A DNA stretch of 64,000 bases from Leucaena leucocephala. Its lineage: Eukaryota > Streptophyta > Magnoliopsida > Fabales > Fabaceae. The DNA lies in contig CM073538.1 in the NCBI GenBank assembly GCA_037074615.1, forward strand, positions 20,609,068 to 20,673,067, given 5' to 3'. This document shows, in pieces, positions 48,039-59,612 of this stretch (position 1 is its first letter; each line of letters begins with the position of its first letter). A program made the translations under genes and the position numbers. The notes under the pieces were generated by a model. It did no database searches. It was not told the DNA's origin and saw nothing but the letters and a program-made list of their open reading frames with translations.

Positions 48039-49272
48039 ATAATCTATTAACTTAGAGATTGGATTTGAAAGCCATACATACCACAACATGCACTTGAAAC
48101 TGCTGCTCAACTCTCAAACTATGTATATTTTTTTTTTTAAATCTCCATTTTTTATTGGAAATGAAAGTTTTAGCATGGGAATCGAGTCCATTGTGTTTTC
48201 TCATCTCATCAATAATAGTATACATTTAAGGGGAAACAAAAAAAAAAACTAAATGTTAGGGAAAATTATTTTAATTACTTATTTTTAAAAGTGTCTTTTA
48301 TATAAATAATCCTTTTAGAGGCATTTTATAGTCTGAATGTAAATCATTTTTCACGAATTTAAAGTTCATTGCTCATAATACTTCGAGAATGCCCTAATTA
48401 TCAATTACCACCAGAGGTGATCTATGTTTTTCAAATTTATATTATTTTAAAAAATTGAGAAAAAGTCTCCCATTAAAAATTTTAATTAGTAAAAATGACA
48501 TAATAAATTTTTTTATATATAAAAATTAATATTTTATAAATTTTATATATACACAGTGTATCGATATTTTGATGTACGTTATCCTCACAACAAAAATTTA
48601 TTGGAAGACTTTTCTCTCTCTAGATTTTCCCTATTACTAATTTCTTAAGGATAAAACTGAAAATAAAATGATTTCTAAACAATGTTATTAATGTACTAAG
48701 TACTAAATAACATATTTTAAGTGAAATATTTTAAAATGACTTAAATTAAAAAATTATACTAATAGTAATTTTGACTAAGGTGGATGGGGATACAATTTCA
48801 ATAGTCTCTCCGTATGAGTAATATATATTCTAATTTTAAATATAAGATTATTTTAATTAATTTATAAAATATAAATAATAGATAAATTGATTATTTATAA
48901 TTAATATGTAGAGAATCTATAATATTTTCTTAAAAAAATTCTTTCATGTAATGATTAAAATTTAATGTATAAAAATAAAAATACTTCAATGAATATCACG
49001 AACAAAATTGAATACAGAAAATAAAAAAAAAAGATTTTATATTTAAGATTAGACTAAAAACTCTAAATGTACTTTATATCTCGCACTAGGTCATACAGTC
49101 AATAACACCTCAGAAAGCCTCCATAAGAATGTGCCTTTATAACGGTTTTTAAGTTTTCCCTGCTGTTAGGCAAAACGGTAAATTACTAATCAAATAACCT
49201 GCAAAACGGAAATTAATATCCTCACGTCTCAATGGAATCTAGAAATTGGGATTTTTTTTTTGGGGGTATAAC
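48039..49272. other. AT-rich intergenic DNA
   Basis: No gene or clear repeat was recognised. Confidence 0.4.
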
Positions 49273-49921
49273 TAGGGGTACTCATGGACAGGTTGTGATT
49301 GAGATAACTCCATCTTGTGTCTTATCTTGATATAGTATACGGGATGTAAAATACGTCCTGTGTTCTATCTTCTCATGAATTTGTTCTAGTTCAGGACAGG
49401 ACAGGAAATTCTCTATTTTTTTTAAAAAAAATATTATAATAAAATTATCTCAATAAATTATTTTATATAAAATACCACGGTAATTCTCTCTAAATACAAA
49501 TATTTTTTTCTAATATAAAATGATAACTTACCTAGAAAAGAGGAAAAAATAACAGTAAAAAATAATAAAAATATGTGTATAGAAATATTTATAAGTAAAA
49601 ATATTTGTATGAGAGTAGTGACTGGCGAGACCTGTGACTAGGAGTAAGTAAAGTATAAGAAAATATAGACGAATAGTTTGAGAAAAATGTATAAAATAAA
49701 AAATATAAGAGAATATAATATATATTTTTTTATAAAAAACAATAGGGCGGGACGAAACGGGAATCCCGAGAGTTAGACCGAGATACATCTTGTCCCGACT
49801 TTTTTTCTGTCCTATCTTAATAATTTCCTGTCCTGATCATTTTTTGGATAGGATGAATCTATCCTAAAATTATTAAGATCAGGTTGAGACATTTGAAACA
49901 AGATATGTTTGGATACCTCTA
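49273..49921. mobile_element. hAT-like non-autonomous element, second family member
   Basis: Left end TAGGGGTACTCATGGAC; inward from the right TAGAGGTATCCAAACAT. Flanking octamers GGTATAAC (49265-49272) and GATATAAC (49922-49929) differ at one base. Subterminal GTCCTG, CAGGACAGGACAGG and GTCCCG words match the style of the 20822 element. Confidence 0.72.
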
Positions 49922-49929
49922 GATATAAC

Positions 49930-50830
49930 TGGAAATTGGGATTTTAATTGGTAAACGATGTCGTTGATGTTTCTTTTGTTTCTTTCAAGCAAGACAATGT
50001 CAGGGACAAATAAAACGAATAAACTTGCCCCCCGCTTAACCTAAGCATGCCACGTGCATTTAGCTTAAACACGGAATGTTTATCCTCGTGTAAGCGACTT
50101 TTTTTTTAATGTTTTTTTTCTCTAAATTTAGTTCTTTTATAATAAATTACAAAATTACTGTTTTATACTATGATATAGCTAGATATCTGTATATCCTGGG
50201 TCAAAGATAGTACTATTATATTATTATTTAATTTTTTTTATAAATTTTAGTACCATTATATCAATATATTAATATTTAACATTTTAATGTATAAATATTA
50301 AATCTATGAAAAAAATGGTAATAAGACCATTTCAAAACAAAGCTCCTAGTTAACAACAAAATACAGTAGTTAAACAAATATTACCTACAGTACAGTATAA
50401 GACGAAACATCTAGAACAAGATTATAATATTAAGAAGTGGTTTATAGTTATCTTGATCGGCTATCCGTAATATGCATTTAATTATATATTGATTATTATT
50501 AGAAATTATTTAAAATTGGTGTTGGTTTTATAATTTCTATAAAGTTTTAAAAACCAGTTAGACCGTTTAATCATAGGCCATAATTAGCGTGGCAGATTAT
50601 ATTTTTTATATTATATATAAAGTATTTTTATAATTTAATAGTAACAATTTTTATGAAATAAAATCCAAGACCCTCATGTAAATTTAATTTTCCTTAAAAA
50701 GAAAGTATTTGATATTCTGTTGTTGAGCTGGAGAAGCATTTTTATCTAACCAGAATTCAGAACCCGTTTCACGGCTTTCCCGGGGCAGTAAATCGTTCAC
50801 CGACTCTGTTTTTAGCTACGCGCCTAGTCG
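49930..50830. other. Upstream region of the methyltransferase gene
   Basis: A/T-rich to about 50690. Positions 50030-50060 contain GCCACGTGCA, a G-box-like ACGTG core. Promoter function is not shown. Confidence 0.35.
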
Positions 50831-51132
50831 TTGTCCTTTGCTCTTTCTCCCTCATCATTTTACCCTCTCACTTGTTCTCTCTCTCTCTTTGTCAGTATTT
50901 TTATGATTCATTTTCAGCGAATCCTGTAGATATTGTATCGCTAGCTACCAAATTGCCTTATTCCCATGTTCGTCCCTCTTTCTCCCTTCCGCTATATAAT
51001 CTCTCCTTTCCCACTCTTTCTTCGTCTCACACTTGCTTCACACGGCTGTCATTTCTCACCTTTCTCTCATCTTTTTGCTACCACAATGGAGTGACAATCT
51101 TCCTTTCTCCTACTCAGATCTGCTAACGAGAG

Positions 51133-51994
51133 GTATGCCGAATCTTTCTTCGGCGTGCCAGATCTAGTTACGCATTCATCTTCTTCTCGGATTTGTCCAT
51201 TTATTTTTCTTGCTCAGTTCAAATGTTTCATTTAAACGCGTGATTTGGACTTATTTTCTTTGTTTCTTGTGTCATTTTCCGTTTTATTTTGATATGCGTT
51301 GTGCTCGTATCTGAGCTACTATTCTTCTTGATCTTCTTTTGATTTCTTGTGAAAATCTGTCAATGATTGTCGATGCTACTGTATGATTTGTTATTCTATG
51401 AACGTGCTTCGGATTATGTAGATCTGTGTAATCATCGTTGATTTCGCCATGTGATTTATTTGTATTCTTTCTTTTTCTTTCTGCGAACTGCTTTCGAGCT
51501 CGTGCCTTCAAAGTTTGGCTCACAGCAGTTAACCACGAAGGCACAGGGTAGCTAGTATTTGTATGCTTTGAAACTACATGCACCTTTAGGATATGTCATA
51601 ATCTGATGATTTGCGTAGCATTACCTTTACGAATCTCTGTTGAATTTCAATCGCTGTGATGCAAAATGATCATTCATACCTTCTGATCCTCTCACTCGTG
51701 TATAATATTACGCCAGTCCAACCTTACATTTATGTTACTTATTTTTTTAGAAAAAGTAGATATGCGAAACTTCTATTAAATATTAACCGAACGCGGCTTT
51801 TTACTCATCCAACATTTAGTAAATATCTGTGTTTAATTTTTATATTATTCTTTGCACAAGAAAATTTGGGGAACATTTGAATTCATGTCATGCACAGGTG
51901 CCAACTGATCAGGTAGATCATGTCAACTAAGTTTTGGCGTTGTTGTTATAAATTGTGAGATGTATTTCATTGCTGTTTTTTTGTTCATGTCCAG
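51133..51994 (+). other. Inferred 5' leader intron of the methyltransferase gene
   Basis: The CT-rich leader (about 50830-51132) ends at a good donor, AACGAGAG|GTATG. A polypyrimidine-CAG acceptor, TTCATGTCCAG, precedes GTCTAAACTAC at 51995, 39 bp before the ATG. The intervening DNA is T-rich and non-coding. A shorter alternative acceptor, ACTGATCAG, lies at about 51912. Confidence 0.5.
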
Positions 51995-52033
51995 GTCTAA
52001 ACTACTTGTGAAGAACTGCTGCAGTCCAACAAA

Positions 52034-55000
52034 ATGGCAACTGGGAAATACACTAGAATAGATAATAGAAGATCAGCTTCGAGTTACTGTTCCACAGTGA
52101 CTATTGTTGTGTTCGTTGCCCTATGCTTGGTTGGGGTTTGGATGATGACATCATCCTCTGTAGTTCCTGTCCAAAACATGGATGTGTCTCAGGAGAATAA
52201 GAATGACATCAAAGAACAGGACGTCAAAGAACAGAGTGGGTTGAAAGAACAGGTGAGTGAAAGTAATGAAGGGACTAGTCGGCAATTTGAAGATAATCCA
52301 GGTGATTTGCCTGAGGATGCAACCAAGGGGGACAGTAATGTCAACCCTGATAACAACGAGAAGTCAGAAAACCAAGAGAAAACAGAGGAAAAGCCTGAAG
52401 AGAAGTATTCTGAAGATGCCAGGAAAGAAGAGGGTCAAAGAACAGAAGACACAGATTCCAAGAAAGAAAATTCAGGATCAAACCCTGAAGTCTCAGAGAA
52501 AAATGAAGACAGTAATGAAACTTCCTATAAAGAAGAGGTTGAAGAAAATTCACCTGAGAAGAAATCTGATTCTGACGCGAATGAGAAAAAATCTGAGTCA
52601 GATGATGACAAAAACTCTGGTTCAGATGAAAGTGAGAAGAAATCAGATGATGCAAGTGAAACCCAAGATAGTAAGATAGAGGAGAAGGTGGAAGGAAATG
52701 ATAACAAAGGATCTGATGAAAACTCTGGTGAGAAGAATACAGATGGGAATACCAATAACCAGAGTTCCAATGAGTTATACCCTTCTGGAGCTCAATCAGA
52801 GCTTCTAAATGAAAATACCACTCAAACTGGGTCCTTTAAAACTCAGGCATCAGAGTCAAAGAATGAAAAGGAGGCTCGAGAATCCTCTAAACATCTAGGT
52901 GGATACTTTTGGAAAGTTTGCGAAGTTACTGCTGGCCCTGATTACATTCCATGTCTTGACAATTTGAAAGCAATTAAGAGTCTTCGGAGCACTAAGCACT
53001 ATGAACATCGAGAGAGGCACTGTCCTGAAGAACCTCCCACCTGCCTGGTTTCTCTTCCCGAAGGATATAAACGCCCTATTCAGTGGCCTAAAAGCAGAGA
53101 AAAGGTAGAAATAGACTGACGATGCTTGGAAATTGTCATTTAGTGTTTGATAGTTTATTTTTCCATAAAATGATAAATATTTGTCCTGCAGATATGGTAT
53201 TACAATGTTCCTCACATCAAGCTTGCTCAAGTCAAGGGTCACCAAAATTGGGTGAAAGTTACCGGTGAGTACCTCACTTTTCCAGGTGGTGGAACCCAAT
53301 TTAAGCACGGGGCACTTCATTACATTGACTTTATACAAGAGGTAAGGTATATTTTTCTATTTTCTTGTTGGCATTGACATTAACTGTTGATCTTGATGTT
53401 AATACATGTGTAAGTTTATATTTGGATGATGTTTAGCTTTACTTTCCAGAATTCTATATTGCATGCACGGTGACAACTGTAGCTTCTATGAATCCTATTA
53501 GATATTATCCAAAACTTTTCCCAAGCGAATTGACTGTCACGTACTCAGTCAAGTGTTGGCTTTTTTTTTGTCTCTATCTATCTTGTAGACTATGAATGTT
53601 CTTGGTCATTTTGCTTAACACGAGGAATCTTGGTGATGCAGTCTGTACCTGATATTGCTTGGGGAAAGCGCTCACGTGTGGTACTGGATGTTGGATGTGG
53701 TGTTGCCAGCTTTGGAGGATATCTCTTTGATAGGGATGTACTTACCATGTCTCTTGCTCCTAAAGACGAACATGAAGCACAAGTACAATTTGCACTTGAA
53801 AGGGGAATTCCTGCTATATCTGCTGTGATGGGCACACAGAGGCTTCCCTTCCCTGGGAGAGTATTTGATATTGTCCATTGTGCTAGATGCAGAGTTCCTT
53901 GGCATATAGAAGGTACCCTAGTGTCCAAACTTCTATGGCGCTGATCAGACGCTTCATGTTAATTGATGTGTTTTGTAGGGAAAAAGAATGATGTTTTTGT
54001 TTAGCATTTATGCTTTAAAATATTCATGCCATTTTTTAGTCATTGGGATTTTAAGATAACTAGTGTAGATAGTAATGACACGAATTCAATATAAAAGACA
54101 ACAGGGATTTGTTTGGATGCTTATCAATTTGTACTGCTGCAGGTGGTAAACTTCTTTTGGAGCTGAATCGTCTATTGCGACCTGGTGGTTTCTTTGTTTG
54201 GTCTGCTACTCCCATTTATCAGAAGCTTACTGAAGATGTTGAAATTTGGAATGGTAGATAGTATAGTACTTACATTTACCTCCTTTAACCATTTATATTT
54301 TGGTGTATATTAAATATTAAGTTTTATGCATTCATTTGCAGCCATGAAGGCACTAACAAAAGCAATGTGCTGGGAAGTTGTGTCAATCACCAAGGATAAA
54401 GTTAATGGTGTGGGTATTGCTATATATAGGAAGCCAATTTCTAATGAGTGCTATGAGAAACGTTCGAACAACGTGCCTCCTATGTGTTCAGACTCAGACG
54501 ATCCTAACGCAGCATGGTATTTCTGCTTTGCTGATATATTAATATTATTTTGAAGCTTGGAAAATATTCAGGAGGCATACTGTGTTTGCATATAAAATTC
54601 ATGAAACTTGAATGCATTTGGATTGGTGTTTATCATTTCTGCTATAAGTAAAAACGTTGAGCTACAAGGTTTCATTCAATAAACATATATTGTGAATGCC
54701 TGATCTCTTTGGTGTGACAGGAATATTCCATTGCAAGCTTGCATGCACAAAGTGCAAGTGGATTCAGCTGAACGTGGATCACAATGGCCTGAACAGTGGC
54801 CAGCAAGACTGACCAAACCACCATACTGGTTGTCGAGTTCCCAAGTTGGAGTATATGGGAAGCCTGCCCCTGATGATTTTACTGCTGACTATGAACACTG
54901 GAGTCGTGTAGTGTCTAAGTCTTATCTAAATGGGATGGGAATTGACTGGTCAAATGTGAGAAATGTCATGGATATGAGATCTGTCTATGGAGGGTAAGCG

Positions 55001-55612
55001 CAATATTCATTGTTTCAGTTTATGCTTATTTTGAGTTATAATAGCTTGTGATTATTATCTGACATCGTGCTACGTCCTTTGGATATGGTTTGCAGATTTG
55101 CTGCTGCTTTGAGGGATTTGAAAATATGGGTCATGAACGTAGTTTCCATAGAGACGGCAGATACTCTTCCCATTATATACGAACGTGGTCTTTTTGGCAT
55201 ATATCACGATTGGTGTGAATCCTTTAGTACCTACCCTAGGACCTATGATCTCCTCCATGCAGATCATTTGTTTTCAAAGCTTAAGAAAAGGTGCGGTATT
55301 CATTAATTGCTATCTTTTCACATTCATCGCCAACAACATTTTATATCCAGAATGCTAAAGTCTGGATTGACTTGGTTACGCAGGTGCAATTTCGTAGCTA
55401 CTGTTGCTGAGGCTGATCGGATTCTCAGGCCTCAGGGGAATCTCATTGTCCGTGACAATGTTGATATTATTACTGAGCTTGAAAGCTTGTTTAGGTCAAT
55501 GCAGTGGGAGGTTCGTATGACTTACTCTAACGACAAGGAGGGATTGCTGTGTGTCCAGAAGTCCATGTGGCGGCCGACGGAATCCTTAAAACTTGAGTAT
55601 GCTCTTGCCTAA
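52034..55612 (+). CDS. Putative methyltransferase, PMT24/25/26 type (DUF248)
   Basis: A type II Golgi membrane protein of the plant PMT family (QUASIMODO2/3 relatives), presumed to methylate pectin or related wall polymers using SAM. Eight exons join in phase: 52034-53104, 53192-53341, 53642-53912, 54143-54253, 54342-54516, 54721-54993, 55096-55290 and 55384-55612, giving 824 residues. There is a short cytosolic N-terminus, a membrane anchor at about 20-38, and then a very acidic Glu/Ser/Asp/Asn/Lys linker to about 285. The methyltransferase domain begins at GGYFWKVC. Motif I is VLDVGCGVASFGG (421-). The rest includes HCARCRVPWHIEGG, LLRPGGFFVWSATP, NVMDMRSVYGGFAAAL, HADHLFS and a C-terminal RILRPQGNLIVRD repeat of the Rossmann half. 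The length and long acidic linker resemble PMT26. No lesions were seen. Confidence 0.95.
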
Positions 55613-57053
55613 TCATGATGGAGGCGCTGCAGATGAGAAATTGGGTGATTTTTGAGTTTTGGTTGTTCTAAATTCTCGTGTAACTTTGATTTTTTTTTGG
55701 TTAAAAAAAAGAAAGTATCTGGTGTAACTGGTACTTCCACACTAGTCATGTAGCATGTTAGTAGGCACTTTAGCGTTCCATCCTTCTTTGGTTTTTCATA
55801 TTGATATTTATTTAGAGGGTGTTGTCTTCTGCTGTAATGTCGAGTGGTGGGGAAGTGAACCTGATAGCATTCTTGTAACTGTAAAGGCCATTGGTTTTGA
55901 AGCCTAATAGTTGTTATTCTTGAAAACATACATGCAGATATGCGCCAGAACTGATAGTATGATACGGTTGATATTTTGGATATTTGGGTCCCAAAAAAAA
56001 CAAGATTACAATTTTTGAACACCCGTTTGCTCTCCTACCACAGATTTGTTCATAGCTACTTGTAGAATAGTTAGAATTTGACGCTAGGATCAAGGGGTAA
56101 GTATGTTCCCATTTGTCAACAACTTTTTTTTTTTTTCCATTTGTCAACAACTTGATTGTGAGTTAGGCGGGGGAGAATCCAAATCCTAGTGTCGATGGTG
56201 GGGGCCAGGTCCAAGTCCATGGTGCTATCAACTAGCTCTATTATAAAATCAAACAAGTCTTGTAACATAGATTCATAGTGTACCGAACTTAGTTGAATAA
56301 ACATGATTTATGTATCAATGTAATAAAGAATACGTTTGTATCTTAAAAAGATATGGGTTTGATTTCTATTATTATGAGAGTTTTTTTAGGAGATTTTACA
56401 AGTCTCATAAATGTTGAGTCTTGGGGGTTGTGCCATAGTAGTGTTGAACTCAGTTAAAGTTTTGTACAAAAAAAAATGACCTCTGGATGATCTCAGTGCA
56501 TTCCTGATATCAGATTTTGTTAAATGAGAGAGAACAATAGAGTACTTGGAAGCGCATGATGCGATCCCACCAACCAACAACTACAATCCAGTTAAAACAA
56601 CGGCACTCATTCTATGATTGATCTTACCTACGAAAAGATTATTGTTTTTTAATGGAAACAAAGAGATGAATTTGGAGCTGCTTGAACTTTCTAAGAGGTC
56701 CCCCTGGGTGACAACATTAAATATGAAAAGGTCTGGACACTATAGATTATACTTGATACATTCATATAAATATATCATTATATCTTAGATGATCGAATTT
56801 GGTGTAATTATTTATTAGGTTTTAACGTTACAGTGTAAGTAGTAGTAAGTTTACATGCTTCCAAAGATAGTAGTGAGCGATAAAAGATACAAAGAGAGAC
56901 TATAGGACATTTAAACATAACAATGATCAATACGTTCAACAATGTATGATTATATCATTCATTTCAAGTTGGAAATAGCTCCAAAAGGACCAATGTTTCG
57001 CATCTGTTGAAATCTTATAGATGCCATTTATCTGGATATATAGAACAGTATTA
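55613..57053. other. Methyltransferase 3' flank and intergenic DNA
   Basis: The 3' untranslated region probably extends to about 55930. Beyond it there is a tandem-like TTTGTCAACAACTT repeat at 56114-56155 around a poly-T run, then ordinary intergenic sequence with no gene. Confidence 0.4.
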
Positions 57054-57680
57054 AGGCTTTGTTTGATTCAGCTGAGGGTAAGGTATGTTAGGTTAATTTA
57101 AGGGAGGGTAAAGAAAGGTAGGGGAGGTTAATTAATGATATTTTTTGTTTAGTTCAGAAGGGGAGGGGAGGGGAGTTTATTAGAAGTTAACAAATATACC
57201 TTTATCTCTTTATTTAAATTTATTTACTCTTTATTTATAATATTTATATTAAAATTATTTTTTTTTAATTTATAAATCTTAAAATTTTTTATCTCATTTA
57301 TATATATAATAAAATTAAAAAAGTAAAAAATATAATAAAATTTTAACATTGTTTCTTATTAATTTTATAATTATTATATATTTTAATATAATATATAAAT
57401 AATTTATTATGTTTATTAAGTTTTAGCAATTAAAAAACTTAGGTGAGAAAAATTAAAAAAAAAAAAGCTTGAGGGTACAATTGAAATTTTAAAAATACAT
57501 AAAGTTCAATTTAGTCCTAAAAGTATAAAAAATTTATCTTCCCTCCAAAAACCCCCCACTCTTGGAGGGGGAGTACTAAATGACAAAAAATCTCCCCTCC
57601 CCTCCCCTCCATTTTTTATAACTAAATATACTTTCTCCTCCCCTCTTCTCCCATCTAAAACCCTCTAACCAAATAAAGCC
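57054..57680 (+). mobile_element. GGAGGGG-rich PIF/Harbinger-like MITE, copy 3
   Basis: TTA flanks both sides (57051-57053 and 57681-57683). The termini are AGGCTTTGTTTGATTC and CCAAATAAAGCC. Purine-rich GGAGGGTA and GGGAGGGGAGG tracts at the left are mirrored by CCCTCCCCTCCCCTCC at the right. This is the most complete copy of the family. Confidence 0.75.
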
Positions 57681-57807
57681 TTAGAAAATATCAGCACCTG
57701 CGTATGTATAATTGTGTTTTCGCTGCGTAGCTCAACGACAAATATTCTTTTTACTCACAAAAGTAACAAAATTTAATTAATAAGAACGCTCAAAAGAAAA
57801 AAAGGGG

Positions 57808-58243
57808 GAAAATTCCAAATAAATGCCTCTAAAATTTGTATATCTCAAATTAGTAATTCCACTTTCAATAATCCCAAATCAAAACACTATTTCAAAATAG
57901 AATTCTAAAATGTTTGTATTTTTATAATACTGCCTCTTACTTTTTAAAAAAAAAACAAATAAACAGAGAAAGTCCCAAACACTCTCACCGCTAGCCGCCA
58001 AAGCTGTGTCATATGGAACTTCAATGAGGGTTGTTGGCGGTCACCAGAGGTCCGGCATTAGCAACTGGGATTTATTAATTGTACCGGTGAGTGTGGTTGG
58101 GGCGTTTTGGTTTAAAAAGAAGAATCAGGGGGCAATATTGTAAAAATATAAACATTTTAAAATTCCATTTTGGGATTTGGGATTATTGAAATTGGAATCA
58201 CTAATTTGGAATATGCAAATTTTAGAGGCAGTTATTTAAAATA
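57808..58243. mobile_element. Long-TIR (Mutator-like) MITE just upstream of the NF-YB gene
   Basis: About 130 bp at each end are inverted relatives. Left: ATGCCTCTAAAATTTGTATA, CAAATTAGTAATTCCA and TCAATAATCCCAAATC. Right: the complements of GCAAATTTTAGAGGCA, TTGGAATCACTAATTTGG and GATTTGGGATTATTGA. The GC-richer centre includes GGTCACCAGAGGTCC. It ends about 10 bp before the upstream in-frame ATG at 58253. Confidence 0.8.
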
Positions 58244-58393
58244 TCATACTATATGTCTATATCACAAAGATCGGTCCACATCAAGAGCGAGTCGTTTGGG
58301 ATGCCTATCTTGATGCCGCACTATTCGTTTCTCTCTAAAACCTCATATCATATGCCTCTTTCTTCTCTCTCTTCCCCCAAACAGCTAATAATA

Positions 58394-59116
58394 ATGAAGG
58401 ATGAGAGTAGTTCTGTTAGCAATAATACAACAAATTTGCCAAGCAACAACACAGGCAGCCCTGAAAGCCCTTGCTTAAAATCATCATCATCATGCACAAC
58501 CCCAACAACAACAACAACAAAGAAGGAACAAGATCGATTCCTTCCCATTGCAAATGTTGGGAGGATCATGAAGAAAGTGATGCCTGCAAATGGAAAAATC
58601 TCAAAGGACGCAAAAGAAACAGTTCAAGAATGTGTCTCCGAGTTCATCAGCTTCGTCACCGGCGAGGCCTCCGATAAGTGTCAGAGAGAAAAGAGAAAGA
58701 CCATCAATGGCGATGACATTATCTGGGCCATCACAACACTTGGCTTTGAGGACTACGTTGATCCCTTGAAATCTTACCTTCAGAAATATAAAGAGATAGA
58801 AGGAGAGAGGCTTAATGTTCCCAAACAACAACGTTCTTCTTCTTCTTCTTCTGATCATCATCATCATCAACAAAGGCTACAACATAACAATAATAATAAT
58901 GCTAATATTAATATTAATAATAATAATAACCTACCAGCTTTAAACAATGGTGTATATTCTTCAACCAGTCTCATTTCTCATTATCAGGCTCCTCCTCTTC
59001 ATCCTCCTCCCCCTTATGTGACAACGGATCAGACATTTTCGTTACCTTTCACATCAAATTCAATTCAGAAACAGTTACAGCCCCAAGACAATATGGATTC
59101 AGTGGGGCATTGGTAA
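58394..59116 (+). CDS. NF-YB transcription factor subunit (NF-YB7-like, non-LEC1 type)
   Basis: Histone-fold subunit of the CCAAT-binding NF-Y trimer; it pairs with NF-YC and then NF-YA. Single exon, 240 residues from this ATG. The core spans about residues 45-140: KEQDRFLPIANVGRIMKK, KISKDAKETVQEC, FISFVTGEASDKCQREKRKT, NGDDIIWAITTLGFEDYV and YLQKYKEIEGE. The Lys in KISKDAKE, where LEC1-type proteins have Asp, marks a non-LEC1 member. The PKQQ run after the core and the long low-complexity tail (His, Asn, Gln, Pro) recall NF-YB7. The frame is open back to an ATG at 58253, but that start lies at the edge of a MITE, and the extra 47 residues are not family-like. I therefore prefer 58394. Confidence 0.93.
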   Translation: MKDESSSVSNNTTNLPSNNTGSPESPCLKSSSSCTTPTTTTTKKEQDRFLPIANVGRIMKKVMPANGKISKDAKETVQECVSEFISFVTGEASDKCQREKRKTINGDDIIWAITTLGFEDYVDPLKSYLQKYKEIEGERLNVPKQQRSSSSSSDHHHHQQRLQHNNNNNANININNNNNLPALNNGVYSSTSLISHYQAPPLHPPPPYVTTDQTFSLPFTSNSIQKQLQPQDNMDSVGHW

Positions 59117-59434
59117 TTATATATATTCGTTCACACTTATACCTTTTTTTTTTTTCACTACATTTATTTTTGCAATTTTGTTATGCGTAGTTTAATTTCG
59201 CACTTATAATTAACAAAATCAGCTTTCCTTCTCTTCCAATAATAATAAAGAGAAAGCATTAGAAATTAATATCGTTAGTGTCTACTCATTTAGAATAAAA
59301 ACACATTATACATATCCCTATATATATATATTATAAGCTTTCATAACATATGTAAGATTATATGGTGCGACTTGAAATATTGGCCTTGGATCAACATGAT
59401 GTTGGTACTTTTCTGACAGTAATTATTTAAAAGT

Positions 59435-59467
<33 letters not shown>

Positions 59468-59612
59468 GAGATAAATAAGTATCTTCTCACACAACAGAAA
59501 ATAAAAATTCATTCATCACAAACTCTTACATTATTCCTGGGCGAGACGGTTAAGTAATAGACACACATGAATACGGAGATTATTCGGAGCAGACAAGACG
59601 AGAATACATTAT
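59117..59612. other. NF-YB 3' flank with (TA)n(GA)n
   Basis: Contains poly-T and a TATATATATA run passing directly into GAGAGAGAGAGA at about 59437-59467. No gene. Confidence 0.5.

Noticed and set aside
52257..52770. Long overlapping frames on both strands within the first methyltransferase exon
   Set aside because: They are shadows of the repetitive GAA/GAT/AAG coding sequence of the acidic linker.
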